Assembly: GCF_010092425.1 (NCBI RefSeq)
Contig: NZ_CP048030.1
Span: forward strand, 2,677,501 to 2,741,500
Origin: Sinimarinibacterium sp. NLF-5-8
GTDB taxonomy: Bacteria; Pseudomonadota; Gammaproteobacteria; Nevskiales; Nevskiaceae
Length of the DNA: 64,000 nucleotides
Direction: 5' to 3'
Shown here in pieces: positions 19,541-27,966 of the stretch. The notes below the pieces were generated by a model. The model saw nothing but the letters and a program-made list of their open reading frames with translations, was not told the origin of the DNA and made no database searches. The position numbers were made by a program, and so were the translations under genes. Position 1 is the first letter of the stretch, and the number at the start of each line of letters is the position of its first letter.

Positions 19541-20399
19541 ACGCGGCAGTCTCGCCAGCCTGGTGTTGCTGTTCTCACTCGGCTCCAGCGCCGCCAGTGC
19601 CGCCAGCGCCCAGCAGCCGGTGACGGCGCGGGTGGTGGTGGCCGATGGCGGCCTCACCGAAATCCTCTACGCCTTGGGCGTAGAGGATCACATTGTGGGC
19701 GTGGACAGCACCTCGGTGTGGCCGCGCGCGGCGCAGGACAAGGCGCAGATCGGCTATCTGCGTAGCTTGCCTGCAGAAGGCATTTTGTCGCTGCGGCCAA
19801 CGCTGCTGCTGACCACCACCGACGCCGGCCCCGGCAGCACCTTGAGCCTGATCCGCGAAGCCGGTGTGCCGGTGCAGCAATTGCCCGCCGCGCATTCGGC
19901 GCAGGACGTGACCGCCCGCATTGGCCGCATTGCCGAGCTGTTTGGCGTGGCCGCTACCGGGCAAGCCCTGATCGCGCGCATCAACCGGGAGCTGGCCGAG
20001 GCGCAGCAGATCGTGGCGGCCTATCCCGACCGGCCACGGGTGCTGTTTGTGCTGAGCGCGCGTGATCGGCTGATGGCTGCCGGTCACAACACCGCAGCGG
20101 CGGCGCTGCTGGCCCTGTCGGGCGCCGATAACGTTGCCGGATACGAAGGTTACAAACCGCTGACGCCGGAAGCGGCAGCGGCGCTGGCGCCGCAGGTCAT
20201 CGTTGCGCCGGATTTTGTCGTCAACAGTGCGGGCGGTGAAGCGGCCTTGCTGGCGCAGTCGGCGCTGGCGTTGACGCCCGCCGGTCAGCAGCGGCGGCTG
20301 GTGGTGATGCCGGGGGAACAATTGCTGAGCTTTGGCCCGCGATTGGGACAAACCGTGGCGGAGCTGGCGCGGCGTTTGCGTCCGGCCACCGCACCATGA
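19530..20399 (+). CDS. hmuT: Haem ABC transporter periplasmic binding protein
   Basis: A 289-aa class III substrate-binding protein. It begins with a signal peptide (MLLERGSLASLVLLFSLG ... ASA). The mature N-terminus has VVVADGGLTEILYALG and VGVDSTSVWP, typical of HmuT. The LRSLPAEGILSLRPTLLL region follows. It delivers haem from the outer-membrane receptor to HmuUV. ATG 19530 is chosen because it directly precedes the signal peptide. It overlaps hmuS and ends four bases into hmuU (ATGA), as expected within one operon. Confidence 0.9.
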   Translation: MLLERGSLASLVLLFSLGSSAASAASAQQPVTARVVVADGGLTEILYALGVEDHIVGVDSTSVWPRAAQDKAQIGYLRSLPAEGILSLRPTLLLTTTDAGPGSTLSLIREAGVPVQQLPAAHSAQDVTARIGRIAELFGVAATGQALIARINRELAEAQQIVAAYPDRPRVLFVLSARDRLMAAGHNTAAAALLALSGADNVAGYEGYKPLTPEAAAALAPQVIVAPDFVVNSAGGEAALLAQSALALTPAGQQRRLVVMPGEQLLSFGPRLGQTVAELARRLRPATAP

Positions 20400-21463
20400 G
20401 TGTGGCGCTGGCCGCGCGCCTGCCGGATCGCCGCTGGCGGCTGGGGGTGATCGGCGCTTTGCTGGTGTTGCTGCTTGCCGCCACGGTGCTGGCATTGCTC
20501 AGTGGCGCGGCGCAACTGACTCCGCAGCAGGCGTTTGCTGCGGTGCGCGCGGTCGTGCAAGGCGAGGCATTGAGCGACATCCGCGCCGAAGACCCGGCGC
20601 TGGCAATCGTCAGCGTGATCCGCCTGCCGCGAATCCTGCTCACTATGCTGGTGGGCGCGGCGCTGGCGGTGTCCGGCGCGGCGATGCAGGGCTTGTTTCG
20701 CAATCCTTTGGCTGATCCGGGCTTGATCGGCGTCTCCAGTGGCGCGGCGCTGGGCGCGGTGTCGGTGATCGTGCTCGGCACGCAGTGGCCGTGGTTGTCG
20801 GCCAGTGTCGGGCTGCCGCTGGCGGCGGCGCTGGGCGGCTTGTTGGCCACCGGCATCGTTTACCGGCTCAGCCGCGAGGCTGCGCGCAGTGATGTCGCCA
20901 CGCTGCTGCTGGCCGGTATTGCCATCAATGCCATTGCCGCCGCTGGCACCGGCCTGCTGACGTATTTTGCCGACGACGGCCAGCTGCGCACGCTGACTTT
21001 CTGGCTGCTGGGCGGACTGGGCGGCGCGCACTGGGCGCAGTTGGGTGTGGTCGCGCCGTTTTTGTTGCTGTGCACGGTCGGCCTGTGCTTTTTGGGGCGC
21101 CCCCTGAATGCGTTTTTGCTGGGCGAGGATGTGGCGCATCACCTGGGGTATTCGGTTGAGGTGATCAAGGCGGTGGCGATTGTGTTGTCTGCGGTGGCGG
21201 TGGGCGCGGCGGTAGCGGTCAGCGGCGTCATTGGTTTTGTCGGGCTGGTGGTGCCGCATCTGCTGCGGCTGGCCATTGGTGCGGATCATCGCCTGCTGCT
21301 GCCGGCCACGGCACTGCTCGGCGCAGCCGGTTTACTGCTGGCCGATACCGTGGCGCGCACCCTCGTCAGCCCGGCGGAATTGCCGATCGGGATTCTCACT
21401 GCCTTGCTCGGCGGGCCGTTTTTTCTGGCGTTGTTGCAGAGGCGTAAAAAATGGTTGGCGTAA
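20396..21463 (+). CDS. hmuU: Haem ABC transporter permease (FecCD family)
   Basis: A 355-aa inner-membrane permease with about ten hydrophobic segments, the first at residues 18-40. Family hallmarks are present: RLPRILLTMLVGAALAVSGA near the start, MQGLFRNPLADPGLIGVSSG, and GVIGFVGLVVPHLLRL, which is the cytoplasmic coupling region that contacts the ATPase. It forms a dimeric channel for haem. It overlaps hmuT by four bases and hmuV by 13, so the three transporter genes are translationally linked. Confidence 0.93.
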   Translation: MSVALAARLPDRRWRLGVIGALLVLLLAATVLALLSGAAQLTPQQAFAAVRAVVQGEALSDIRAEDPALAIVSVIRLPRILLTMLVGAALAVSGAAMQGLFRNPLADPGLIGVSSGAALGAVSVIVLGTQWPWLSASVGLPLAAALGGLLATGIVYRLSREAARSDVATLLLAGIAINAIAAAGTGLLTYFADDGQLRTLTFWLLGGLGGAHWAQLGVVAPFLLLCTVGLCFLGRPLNAFLLGEDVAHHLGYSVEVIKAVAIVLSAVAVGAAVAVSGVIGFVGLVVPHLLRLAIGADHRLLLPATALLGAAGLLLADTVARTLVSPAELPIGILTALLGGPFFLALLQRRKKWLA

Positions 21464-22266
21464 GTGCACAGCTGGTGGCCGAGCACGTCAGCCTGATGCG
21501 GCGTGGACGGCAGATTTTGCAGGACGTCAGCCTGCATGTGGGCGCCGGTGAGCTGGTGGCGCTGATTGGCCCCAATGGGGCCGGCAAGTCCACGCTGCTG
21601 CGCACGCTGGCGGGCGAGTGGCAACCCGATCAGGGACGTTGCGCTATCAACGGTGAGCCGCTGGCGGGGTTGTCTGCGGCGACGCTGGCGCGCCACCGCG
21701 CGGTGTTGCCGCAAGACATTAGCAGCGATTTTCCATTGCGCGCTGACGACATCATCGCCCTGGGGCGCGCGCCATGGCGACGCCGAGTCAGTGCGCAAAC
21801 GAATCGGCGCGTGCTGCATGAAGTCCAGCAGGTGGCCGGCTGTACCTCGCTGGGCGCGCGCAGCTACGCCACGCTCTCCGGCGGTGAGCGCCAGCGCGTG
21901 CAACTGGCGCGGGTGCTGGCGCAGGTGTGGGACATTGCCGCTGGCGATCCACCGCGCTATGTGCTGCTGGATGAGCCGACCGCCAGCCTTGATATTGGCC
22001 ACCAGCAACGCCTGCTCAGCAGCGTGCGCCAGGTGTTGCCGCGCGGTATCGGCGCGCTGGCGGTGCTGCATGATTTAAACCTTGCCGCCACCTTTGCCGA
22101 TCGGCTGTACCTGCTCCATCACGGCCGCCTGGTGGCGCAGGGCACCCCGGCGCAAGTGCTGCAACGGCCATTGCTGCAAACCATCTACAACGCCGATCTG
22201 GACGTGCACCCGCACCACCAGAGCCGCTGTCCGGTGGTGCTGGCGCGCGCGCCTCTTAGCGTTTGA
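21451..22266 (+). CDS. hmuV: Haem ABC transporter ATP-binding protein
   Basis: A 271-aa ABC ATPase that powers HmuU. Walker A is GPNGAGKST, the signature is LSGGERQRVQLARVL, and Walker B is YVLLDEPTASLD; the H-loop follows in AVLHDLNLAA. The QDISSDFPL stretch with the Q-loop (VLPQD) is typical of HmuV. This is the last gene of the haem operon. Its 3' end overlaps by 11 bases the convergent hydrolase gene on the other strand, so there is no room for a separate terminator between them. Confidence 0.94.
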   Translation: MVGVSAQLVAEHVSLMRRGRQILQDVSLHVGAGELVALIGPNGAGKSTLLRTLAGEWQPDQGRCAINGEPLAGLSAATLARHRAVLPQDISSDFPLRADDIIALGRAPWRRRVSAQTNRRVLHEVQQVAGCTSLGARSYATLSGGERQRVQLARVLAQVWDIAAGDPPRYVLLDEPTASLDIGHQQRLLSSVRQVLPRGIGALAVLHDLNLAATFADRLYLLHHGRLVAQGTPAQVLQRPLLQTIYNADLDVHPHHQSRCPVVLARAPLSV

Positions 22267-23308
22267 TCAGCTGTCCGTGAACAGCGTGATTGACGGTAAA
22301 GCTGGGCTTGGTGCCGGGGAACATCCACGACGCGGCGAGTTCGGACGACGGGAACACGTTGGGATAGCGCGGGTCGCGTTTGGACGCCCCGGCAATGGTC
22401 AGCTCCTGCACCATCGAGATGTATTGATCGACCGAGTTTTCCAGCGTATTGCCGTTGATGATGACCTCGGTGCCAATCGCGCGCGCGTATTTTTTCACGC
22501 CCCAGATGGTTGAAAGGTGCGGCGCGTAGGCATCCACGCTGATGCCGTTTTCGCTGGTCACCCACAGCCCTTCATCGGTATGCACCACAATCGAATGGTT
22601 GCCCTCGGTGTGGCCGGGGGTGTGCACCAGTGCCACGCCATCACCCAGCATCACACTGCCGTCAAAGCGGATGATCTTGTTCTCAGGAATACCGGCAATG
22701 CCGTTGGGGCAATACCAGTCGCGCTGATACGGGCTTAAATCCAGCGCCGACGCCCATTCGCGGTTGTGAACAATGAGCTTGGCATTGGGCAACAGCGCCG
22801 GTTCATCATCGGTGCCCAGCCAGCGGCGCACGTCTTGCGTGTGCAGGTGATCGTAGGTGATGTAGTCCACATCCTCAGGCTTCAAACCAATGCGCGCGAG
22901 CACCTCCGGCACCGTGGCATAGCGGGTGACAACACGATTGAGCACCACCTGCGGCGTGATCTTGCCCAGGCGGCTGAAAAACGGCGTCTCACCGCCGCGT
23001 TCGTGATCCGACGGCGACACCAGCAAGGTTTTCACCCCATCGGCGGTATCAAACTGCACCACAAACAAACGGTTGACGATGTGCATGAACTCCACCGCGC
23101 GCTCAGCCGGAAACGCATTGCGAAACCCGTAACGGCTGGGATACACCACCTTGATCAAATCAAACGATTCAAAGTAACGCACCTTGGGGCCCGCAAGCAT
23201 CGCCTTACGAAAATCCTGCGCCGCCGCGCGCGTATCCTCCACGCGCGCCTGCTGGCCAAGCGCATTGCGGGAACCGTCAAAAGTGCTGATGGGGGAAAAA
23301 GTGCTCAT
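22256..23308 (-). CDS. MBL-fold metallo-hydrolase
   Basis: A 350-aa protein with a metallo-beta-lactamase fold. The metal-binding signature appears as H-L-H-T-Q-D in YDHLHTQDVRRW and a further His in LVHTPGHTEGNHS. The C-terminal half includes VTSENGISVDAY. The spacing resembles lactonase-like hydrolases rather than glyoxalase II, but the substrate cannot be assigned. No signal peptide is visible. ATG 23308 (MSTFSPIST) is chosen; ATG 23341 would add 11 residues. Neither has a convincing ribosome-binding site. It faces the haem operon and ends inside it, and no functional tie to haem is evident. Confidence 0.75.
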   Translation of the reverse strand: MSTFSPISTFDGSRNALGQQARVEDTRAAAQDFRKAMLAGPKVRYFESFDLIKVVYPSRYGFRNAFPAERAVEFMHIVNRLFVVQFDTADGVKTLLVSPSDHERGGETPFFSRLGKITPQVVLNRVVTRYATVPEVLARIGLKPEDVDYITYDHLHTQDVRRWLGTDDEPALLPNAKLIVHNREWASALDLSPYQRDWYCPNGIAGIPENKIIRFDGSVMLGDGVALVHTPGHTEGNHSIVVHTDEGLWVTSENGISVDAYAPHLSTIWGVKKYARAIGTEVIINGNTLENSVDQYISMVQELTIAGASKRDPRYPNVFPSSELAASWMFPGTKPSFTVNHAVHGQLIKR

Positions 23309-23425
23309 TGCGTAACCGTTTCGGGAGGCATAAAAGTGCATGATTTTAAGGGCTTGCCCATGGTGAAGGCATGGCGGAAAAGTCAGGCGCCGTTGTCGGC
23401 TCAGCGCGCGCTGCGATCGTGCATT

Positions 23426-23487
23426 GTGGGAGCGGCTTCAGCCGCGAATGATCGGCCGTTGCTTTCGCGGCTAAAGCCGCTCCGACA
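23426..23487. repeat. REP-like inverted repeat pair
   Basis: Two copies of a REP-type unit face each other: GGAGCGGCTTCAGCCGCGAA and, inverted, TTCGCGGCTAAAGCCGCTCC. Units of this kind (GGAGCGGCTT..AGCCGCGA) are common extragenic palindromes in pseudomonads and xanthomonads. It lies in the 700-base gap 23309-24005, which has no convincing gene. A further 7-bp hairpin (GCCGCAC/GTGCGGC) lies at 23518-23536. Confidence 0.7.
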
Positions 23488-23701
23488 AAGCAATCGATGC
23501 TGGCCGCTCTTCCTCATGCCGCACACCCGGTGCGGCGCACCGCTTCTTGCAAGCTGCCAGCGCTGCCGCTGCCGCCAAATCCAGCGCGGTGCAGTCTTAT
23601 CCACGGCACACGAACGGATACGGTCGAATACAACGAAAATGCCCGCGTCAAACGGTCGCTGCCTATAGGCGCTGATAGACGGCAGTAGACAAGAAGACAA
23701 T

Positions 23702-23725
23702 AAAAAACCGCGCATTAGCGCGGTT
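23702..23725 (-). terminator. Rho-independent terminator for a minus-strand RNA
   Basis: The perfect 8-bp stem AACCGCGC/GCGCGGTT with loop ATTA is followed, on the minus strand, by a T-run (A-run at 23702-23707). It lies 36 bases beyond the CCA-ended RNA relic, the usual place for a tRNA or tmRNA terminator. Confidence 0.8.
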
Positions 23726-23760
23726 GAGCAGACGGGTGTAGATGCCTGTAAATATCGAAA

Positions 23761-23800
23761 TGGTGGCGGAAAACGGAACCGAACCCGCGTCCGTAATCTG
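23761..23800 (-). other. tRNA/tmRNA 3'-end relic; probable island attachment site
   Basis: On the minus strand this reads GGACGCGGGTTCGGTTCC, then TTCCGCCACCA. It looks like a T-arm, acceptor strand, discriminator and CCA end. GGACGCGGGTTC is what I recall from the 3' end of tmRNA. The T-stem pairs poorly (GCGGG against CCGTT) and no matching 5' half (GGCGGAA) is found nearby, so no complete RNA gene exists here. A terminator follows. The best reading is a 3'-end copy left at the edge of an integrated island that extends to the right. Confidence 0.4.
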
Positions 23801-24005
23801 AGCCGGATAGTAACGCCTTGGCCTTGAGGGCGTGGATTCGACGATTTGGCCATATCCGGATGGCCGCGACCGCGTGACTGATCCTCACGCACCTCCCCCC
23901 AGGATTCACAACTACGAGCGCAGCTCCGGCTGGCCGGCGTCGCGGTTCTATGGGAGAATCTGCAAGACTTGGCAATCAAAATTCAACGTCTGCATAGGAA
24001 CGGCA

Positions 24006-24236
24006 ATGGCAGAGCCTGATGGCGACATCCTGACTTTGGACGAGGTCGCGGCCTACCTGAAGGCGGGCAAGCGCACGATCTATCGGCTCGCAGCAAGCGG
24101 GGAGATCCCTGCTTTCAAGCTCGGCGGAACTTGGCGGTTCTCGCGCAGCGACATCGAGAGCTGGATCAAGGAGCAATCGGCGGGCAGTCCCGAACGCGCC
24201 GCCAGCAAGGCATCGAACAAGGGGGATCGGAAGTAA
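24006..24236 (+). CDS. Excisionase/MerR-type helix-turn-helix protein
   Basis: A 76-aa DNA-binding protein of the excisionase (HTH_17) family. The whole domain is visible: LTLDEVAAYLKAGKRTIYRL followed by AASGEIPAFKLGGTWRFSR and DIESWIKEQ. A basic, low-complexity tail ends it. Such proteins either direct excision of mobile elements or regulate adjacent defence operons. ATG 24006 follows TAGGAACGGCA. Its stop overlaps the start of the ATPase gene (TAATG), so it is the first cistron of the operon and a candidate autoregulator. No integrase gene accompanies it. Confidence 0.8.
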   Translation: MAEPDGDILTLDEVAAYLKAGKRTIYRLAASGEIPAFKLGGTWRFSRSDIESWIKEQSAGSPERAASKASNKGDRK

Positions 24237-26965
24237 TGCTTGGACTGACGCTACGAGAAGAATTCCGGGGCAAACGCCTCAAGGGCACGGCCATCGAGCT
24301 GTCCAACGATCAGCACACGGGCGCGACCCAGATCGCAGCCAAGCAGTTTCTGGAGATCACCTATCCCACGCACGACCTGCTGAAAGGCATCGAGGCCGTC
24401 GGCCCCAGCCAGGGTCGCCCCGTGGTCGTGATCGGCGAACGCGGCCTCGGCAAGTCGCACTTGATGGCAGCGCTGTACCACGCAGTCACCGACCCAATCT
24501 CGACAGGCTCGTGGCTCAATGCCTGGGCAACCACGTTGGCCGACGCCAGCATCGGCAAGATCGCCCTGCGAGACGGGATGCACGTCATCGGCGAAAGCCT
24601 GCATCGCCACCGCTACAAATTCCTGTGGGATGTCCTGTTCGAGAACCATCCGCACGGCACCTTCATCAAGGGTAAGTGGGACGGCCAAGGTGCGTCCAAA
24701 ACGGAAATTCCTTCTGACAAGCTCATCATCGAGCTGCTTGAGAACAAGCCGACGATGCTGCTGCTGGACGAATTCCAGACGTGGTACGACGGCCTGACCA
24801 ACACCAAGCAGTACCCTTGGAAGAACTGGGCGTTCAACTTCATCCAGATTCTTTCGGAGATCGCCAAGGAGCGCCCCGACCTGCTGGTGCTGGTCATCTC
24901 GGTGCGCAACGGCGGCAGCGACGCCTACCAGCAGGTACATCGCGTCAACCCGGTCGCCGTCGACTTCAAGGCAGGTGGCAGCGCCGAGCGCATCCAGCAG
25001 GATCGCCGCCGGATGCTGTTGCACCGCCTGTTCGAAAACCGCTTGCAGATCGCCAGCGGCACCATCGAATCGCTGGTCGCGCAGCACGTCGCCGAATCCT
25101 TCCGTCTGCTCGACGTGCCGCCCGCCGAGCAGGAGCGCAAGCGCCGCGAATTCACCGAATCGTGGCCCTACGCACCGCACCTGCTGCGCCTGCTCGAAGA
25201 ACAGGTACTGATCGCCACCGACGCGCAAGAAACCCGCGACCTCATCCGCATCCTCGCCAACCTCTACAAGAGCCATGGCGAAGCCGTGCCCGTGCTCACT
25301 GCCGCCGACTTCCGGCTGGACGACGACACCTCGGGCATCGGCGCGTTGCTGGAGGCCGTCGCCAACCAGCACCACCGCACGCTGCGCGAAAAGGCGCAGC
25401 AGAACATCATCTCGGTGCAGGAGGCGCGGCACGACCACGCCAGCGTCGCGCCGCACCTGCAGGAAATCATCGGCGCGCTGTGGCTGCGCTCGATTGCGGT
25501 GGGCAACCTCGCCGGTGCCGATCCGGCCACGTTGCAACTGGACATCACTCGCGACAAGCCGGTGGACGACAACGCCTTCCAGGTCGAGCTGGCGACCGTC
25601 GTCGAGAACAGCTTCAACATCCATCAAGAAGGCACCAAGCTGCTGTTCCGTGAGGAAGAGAACCCGCGCGCCAAGCTCATGGCCTACGCGCGCAACGACA
25701 AACTGTTCACCGACGGCGCGGATCAGGCGCAGCTCGCCAAGCAGGTGCGCTACGTCATCGGCGGCAGCGACGAGGTCGCCAAGAGTTTCCGCGTGATCGT
25801 CCTGCCCAAGTCATGGGCCACCGATCCGTGGACATCGCTCGACGAAGCCGAGCAGCCCGACAAGTGGGACGACCGCCTGCCCATCCTCGTGCTGCCCGAA
25901 GAGCCTGACAAGCTGGAAGTCACGCTGGGCCGCTGGCTCAAAGACCAGTTGCAAAAGCGCCGCAACACCGTGCGCTTCCTGTTGCCGCGCGCGGGCAGCA
26001 CCAACGCCTTTCTGGATCGCGACCTGCTCATCCTCGCCCGCGCCGAGATGAAGGCGCAGGAATGGAGCAGCCTGAACCCTGAGTACAAGAAGCTGCACAA
26101 GGAATTCGAGAACACCCTGCGCGACAACCTGAAGAAGCGCTTCGACCGCTTCGCCGTGCTGCATCGCTGGAATTTCATCGACCCGGCGCAATGCAAGTTC
26201 AGCGTCGAGCGCCTCGACAAGCAGGGTTCGCAGATTCCCGAGGCCATCGAAGAGGCGCTGACCAGCGATCTGTTCGTGCCCGAGGACTTCGAGGATCTGG
26301 TGCTCGAATTCGCCAACAACAACGACTCGGTTGGCAAGCTGCTGCGTGAGCTGCAGGAGCCGCGCCCCGCCGGTCAGGACTGCATCCCCTGGCTGGGGGA
26401 AACGTCGATGAAGGAACGCCTGCTGCGCCTGTGCGCCAAGGGCAAGGTCGCCATCAACGTGCGCGGCATGGAGTACCTGCAAACCCATCCGGGCGAGGAC
26501 GAGGACACCGCGTGGCGGCGCTTGCGCCCCAAGCTCTCGCTCACGGGCCGCCATCTCGACGACGTGTTCGTGATGCTGCCCTCGGCAGTGCCCGCAACAG
26601 GAGGTTCCACACCGCCCGCGCCGCCACCGGTTGGTGTCCCGCCAAATGGTGGCGCGGCTCCTACGCCGGGCGTGGCTGAGCCGACCCCTGGTGGTTCGCC
26701 CGCACCCACGCCAACCAACATGCCGGGCGGCATCTTCGGCGGCGACGGCGGCACCACCAAGCCGCGCACGCCACTGTCGAACCCCGCCACGTCGCCGCTC
26801 AACCTGATCGGCAAGATCGAAGGCTGGGGCATTGGCCCGGCCACCAAGGTCGCGGAGGTGTCCATCAAGGTGTCCGCCGCCACCGGTGCGCAGCTCAAGG
26901 AACTGCTCAAGAAGCTCCCCGAAGGGATGACCTTCGAGCTGAATCTTGAGAAGGAGGACGACTGA
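24236..26965 (+). CDS. DUF499 ATPase of a BREX-like defence operon
   Basis: A 909-aa AAA-type ATPase. Walker A is GERGLGKS (67-74) and Walker B is LLLDEF with D178-E179, followed by QTWYDGLTNTKQYPW. The N-terminal LREEFRGKRLKGTAIEL and TYPTHDLLKGIE regions fit DUF499. A Pro/Gly/Thr-rich linker at about residues 785-850 precedes a short C-terminal domain with AEVSIKVSAATGAQLKELL. In BREX systems large P-loop ATPases (BrxC/PglY) of this type are essential. It overlaps the HTH gene by one base and pglZ by one (TGATG). The role in phage defence comes from its neighbours. Confidence 0.8.
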   Translation: MLGLTLREEFRGKRLKGTAIELSNDQHTGATQIAAKQFLEITYPTHDLLKGIEAVGPSQGRPVVVIGERGLGKSHLMAALYHAVTDPISTGSWLNAWATTLADASIGKIALRDGMHVIGESLHRHRYKFLWDVLFENHPHGTFIKGKWDGQGASKTEIPSDKLIIELLENKPTMLLLDEFQTWYDGLTNTKQYPWKNWAFNFIQILSEIAKERPDLLVLVISVRNGGSDAYQQVHRVNPVAVDFKAGGSAERIQQDRRRMLLHRLFENRLQIASGTIESLVAQHVAESFRLLDVPPAEQERKRREFTESWPYAPHLLRLLEEQVLIATDAQETRDLIRILANLYKSHGEAVPVLTAADFRLDDDTSGIGALLEAVANQHHRTLREKAQQNIISVQEARHDHASVAPHLQEIIGALWLRSIAVGNLAGADPATLQLDITRDKPVDDNAFQVELATVVENSFNIHQEGTKLLFREEENPRAKLMAYARNDKLFTDGADQAQLAKQVRYVIGGSDEVAKSFRVIVLPKSWATDPWTSLDEAEQPDKWDDRLPILVLPEEPDKLEVTLGRWLKDQLQKRRNTVRFLLPRAGSTNAFLDRDLLILARAEMKAQEWSSLNPEYKKLHKEFENTLRDNLKKRFDRFAVLHRWNFIDPAQCKFSVERLDKQGSQIPEAIEEALTSDLFVPEDFEDLVLEFANNNDSVGKLLRELQEPRPAGQDCIPWLGETSMKERLLRLCAKGKVAINVRGMEYLQTHPGEDEDTAWRRLRPKLSLTGRHLDDVFVMLPSAVPATGGSTPPAPPPVGVPPNGGAAPTPGVAEPTPGGSPAPTPTNMPGGIFGGDGGTTKPRTPLSNPATSPLNLIGKIEGWGIGPATKVAEVSIKVSAATGAQLKELLKKLPEGMTFELNLEKEDD

Positions 26966-27957
26966 TGGCCCTGACTGCCAGCGCCTTGCAGGCCCTGACC
27001 CAAGGCTCCGACGCCGATGCTTGGCGCGTCATCGTCGATCAGGCTATTGAGATCGCCAGAAAGCCGCTGGCCGCAGGCAATGCGCCCAGCGAGGTCGTGC
27101 GGCGCGACCGCGAAATCGGCGCACTGGATCTGTTTCTCTCCTCCAGCGGCTGGGACTTGTGGCCAGCCTTCGGCGACAGTGTGGAGCGCACCTCGGATCG
27201 CTTGACGCGCTGGTGGGCCGAGCCATTTAGCGCCAAGGCGGTGCTGATCCTCGACGGCCTTTCCCTGCGCGAGCTGCCGTGGCTGTTGCAGGGAGCGAAG
27301 GAGCGGGGCTTCACCACGCACGAGGTCGCTGCCTGCGCCTCCGAGCTGCCCGGCGAAACCGACGAGTTTGCCCGCGCACTTGGCTTCGCCAGCCGTAGCA
27401 AGCTCCAGAACAATGGTGGCGGTCTTGCGCACAAGCTGCAGGCCGCCAGCACCGAAACCGTGGACTTGCCGTGGAAGGACTGCGAAGCGCTGATCAACAG
27501 CGCGCCAAACCAGATCTTCTGGCACCACTGGCCGGACGCCAAGCTTCACGACGGCTCCGGCGCAGGCCAGGGGCTGGAGCCGCTGACCAAGGACGTGGCC
27601 GAGCAGTTGTCCAGCGATGACTTCTGGGCCTTCGTAGAACGTCTGGCCACCGGGCGGCGGCTGGTCATCACCTCCGATCACGGCTACGCGGCTACCGGCT
27701 ACTTTCCCGATGCCGATGGTGAGGTCGGACAGTTCCTCAAGCAGACTTTTGGAAGCTCGCGCAGCAAGGTGGGAACTGGAGACACCGGCCCCTTCGTGCC
27801 GCCCGTGGCATTGCAGATCAACAGCCCCCACGGCGCGCACCTGCTGGCCCTGGGCCGCAGGAAGTGGCGAAGCCAAGGCGGCTACCCAACGCTCACGCAT
27901 GGCGGCTTGTCGCTGCTGGAAGTGCTGTCGCCGTTTGTTGAAATTTCAAGAAACTGA
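26965..27957 (+). CDS. pglZ: PglZ-domain protein (alkaline-phosphatase superfamily)
   Basis: A 330-aa PglZ-type protein. The alkaline-phosphatase-like metal site is recognisable: VLILDGLSLRELPWL with D97, and RLVITSDHGYAATGYF with D238-H239. The C-terminal GAHLLALG and YPTLTHGGLSLLEVLSPFV stretch contains the conserved final His region. It is much shorter than PglZ of classic BREX systems as I know them (roughly 650-850 aa), so only the core phosphatase domain remains. Start and stop codons overlap (TGATG) with the ATPase gene. PglZ is the marker gene of BREX, hence the system call. Confidence 0.82.
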   Translation: MALTASALQALTQGSDADAWRVIVDQAIEIARKPLAAGNAPSEVVRRDREIGALDLFLSSSGWDLWPAFGDSVERTSDRLTRWWAEPFSAKAVLILDGLSLRELPWLLQGAKERGFTTHEVAACASELPGETDEFARALGFASRSKLQNNGGGLAHKLQAASTETVDLPWKDCEALINSAPNQIFWHHWPDAKLHDGSGAGQGLEPLTKDVAEQLSSDDFWAFVERLATGRRLVITSDHGYAATGYFPDADGEVGQFLKQTFGSSRSKVGTGDTGPFVPPVALQINSPHGAHLLALGRRKWRSQGGYPTLTHGGLSLLEVLSPFVEISRN

Positions 27958-27966
27958 GGTTCGATC

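Noticed and set aside
23401-23979. A 192-codon minus-strand frame through the REP repeats and RNA relic
   Set aside because: It covers a REP pair, a terminator and a tRNA-like end, with repetitive Arg/Pro composition and no family resemblance.
23761-24000. A complete tmRNA or tRNA-Leu gene on the minus strand
   Set aside because: No 5' acceptor strand matching TTCCGCC was found within a plausible distance and the T-stem has mismatches; only a 3'-end relic is supported.
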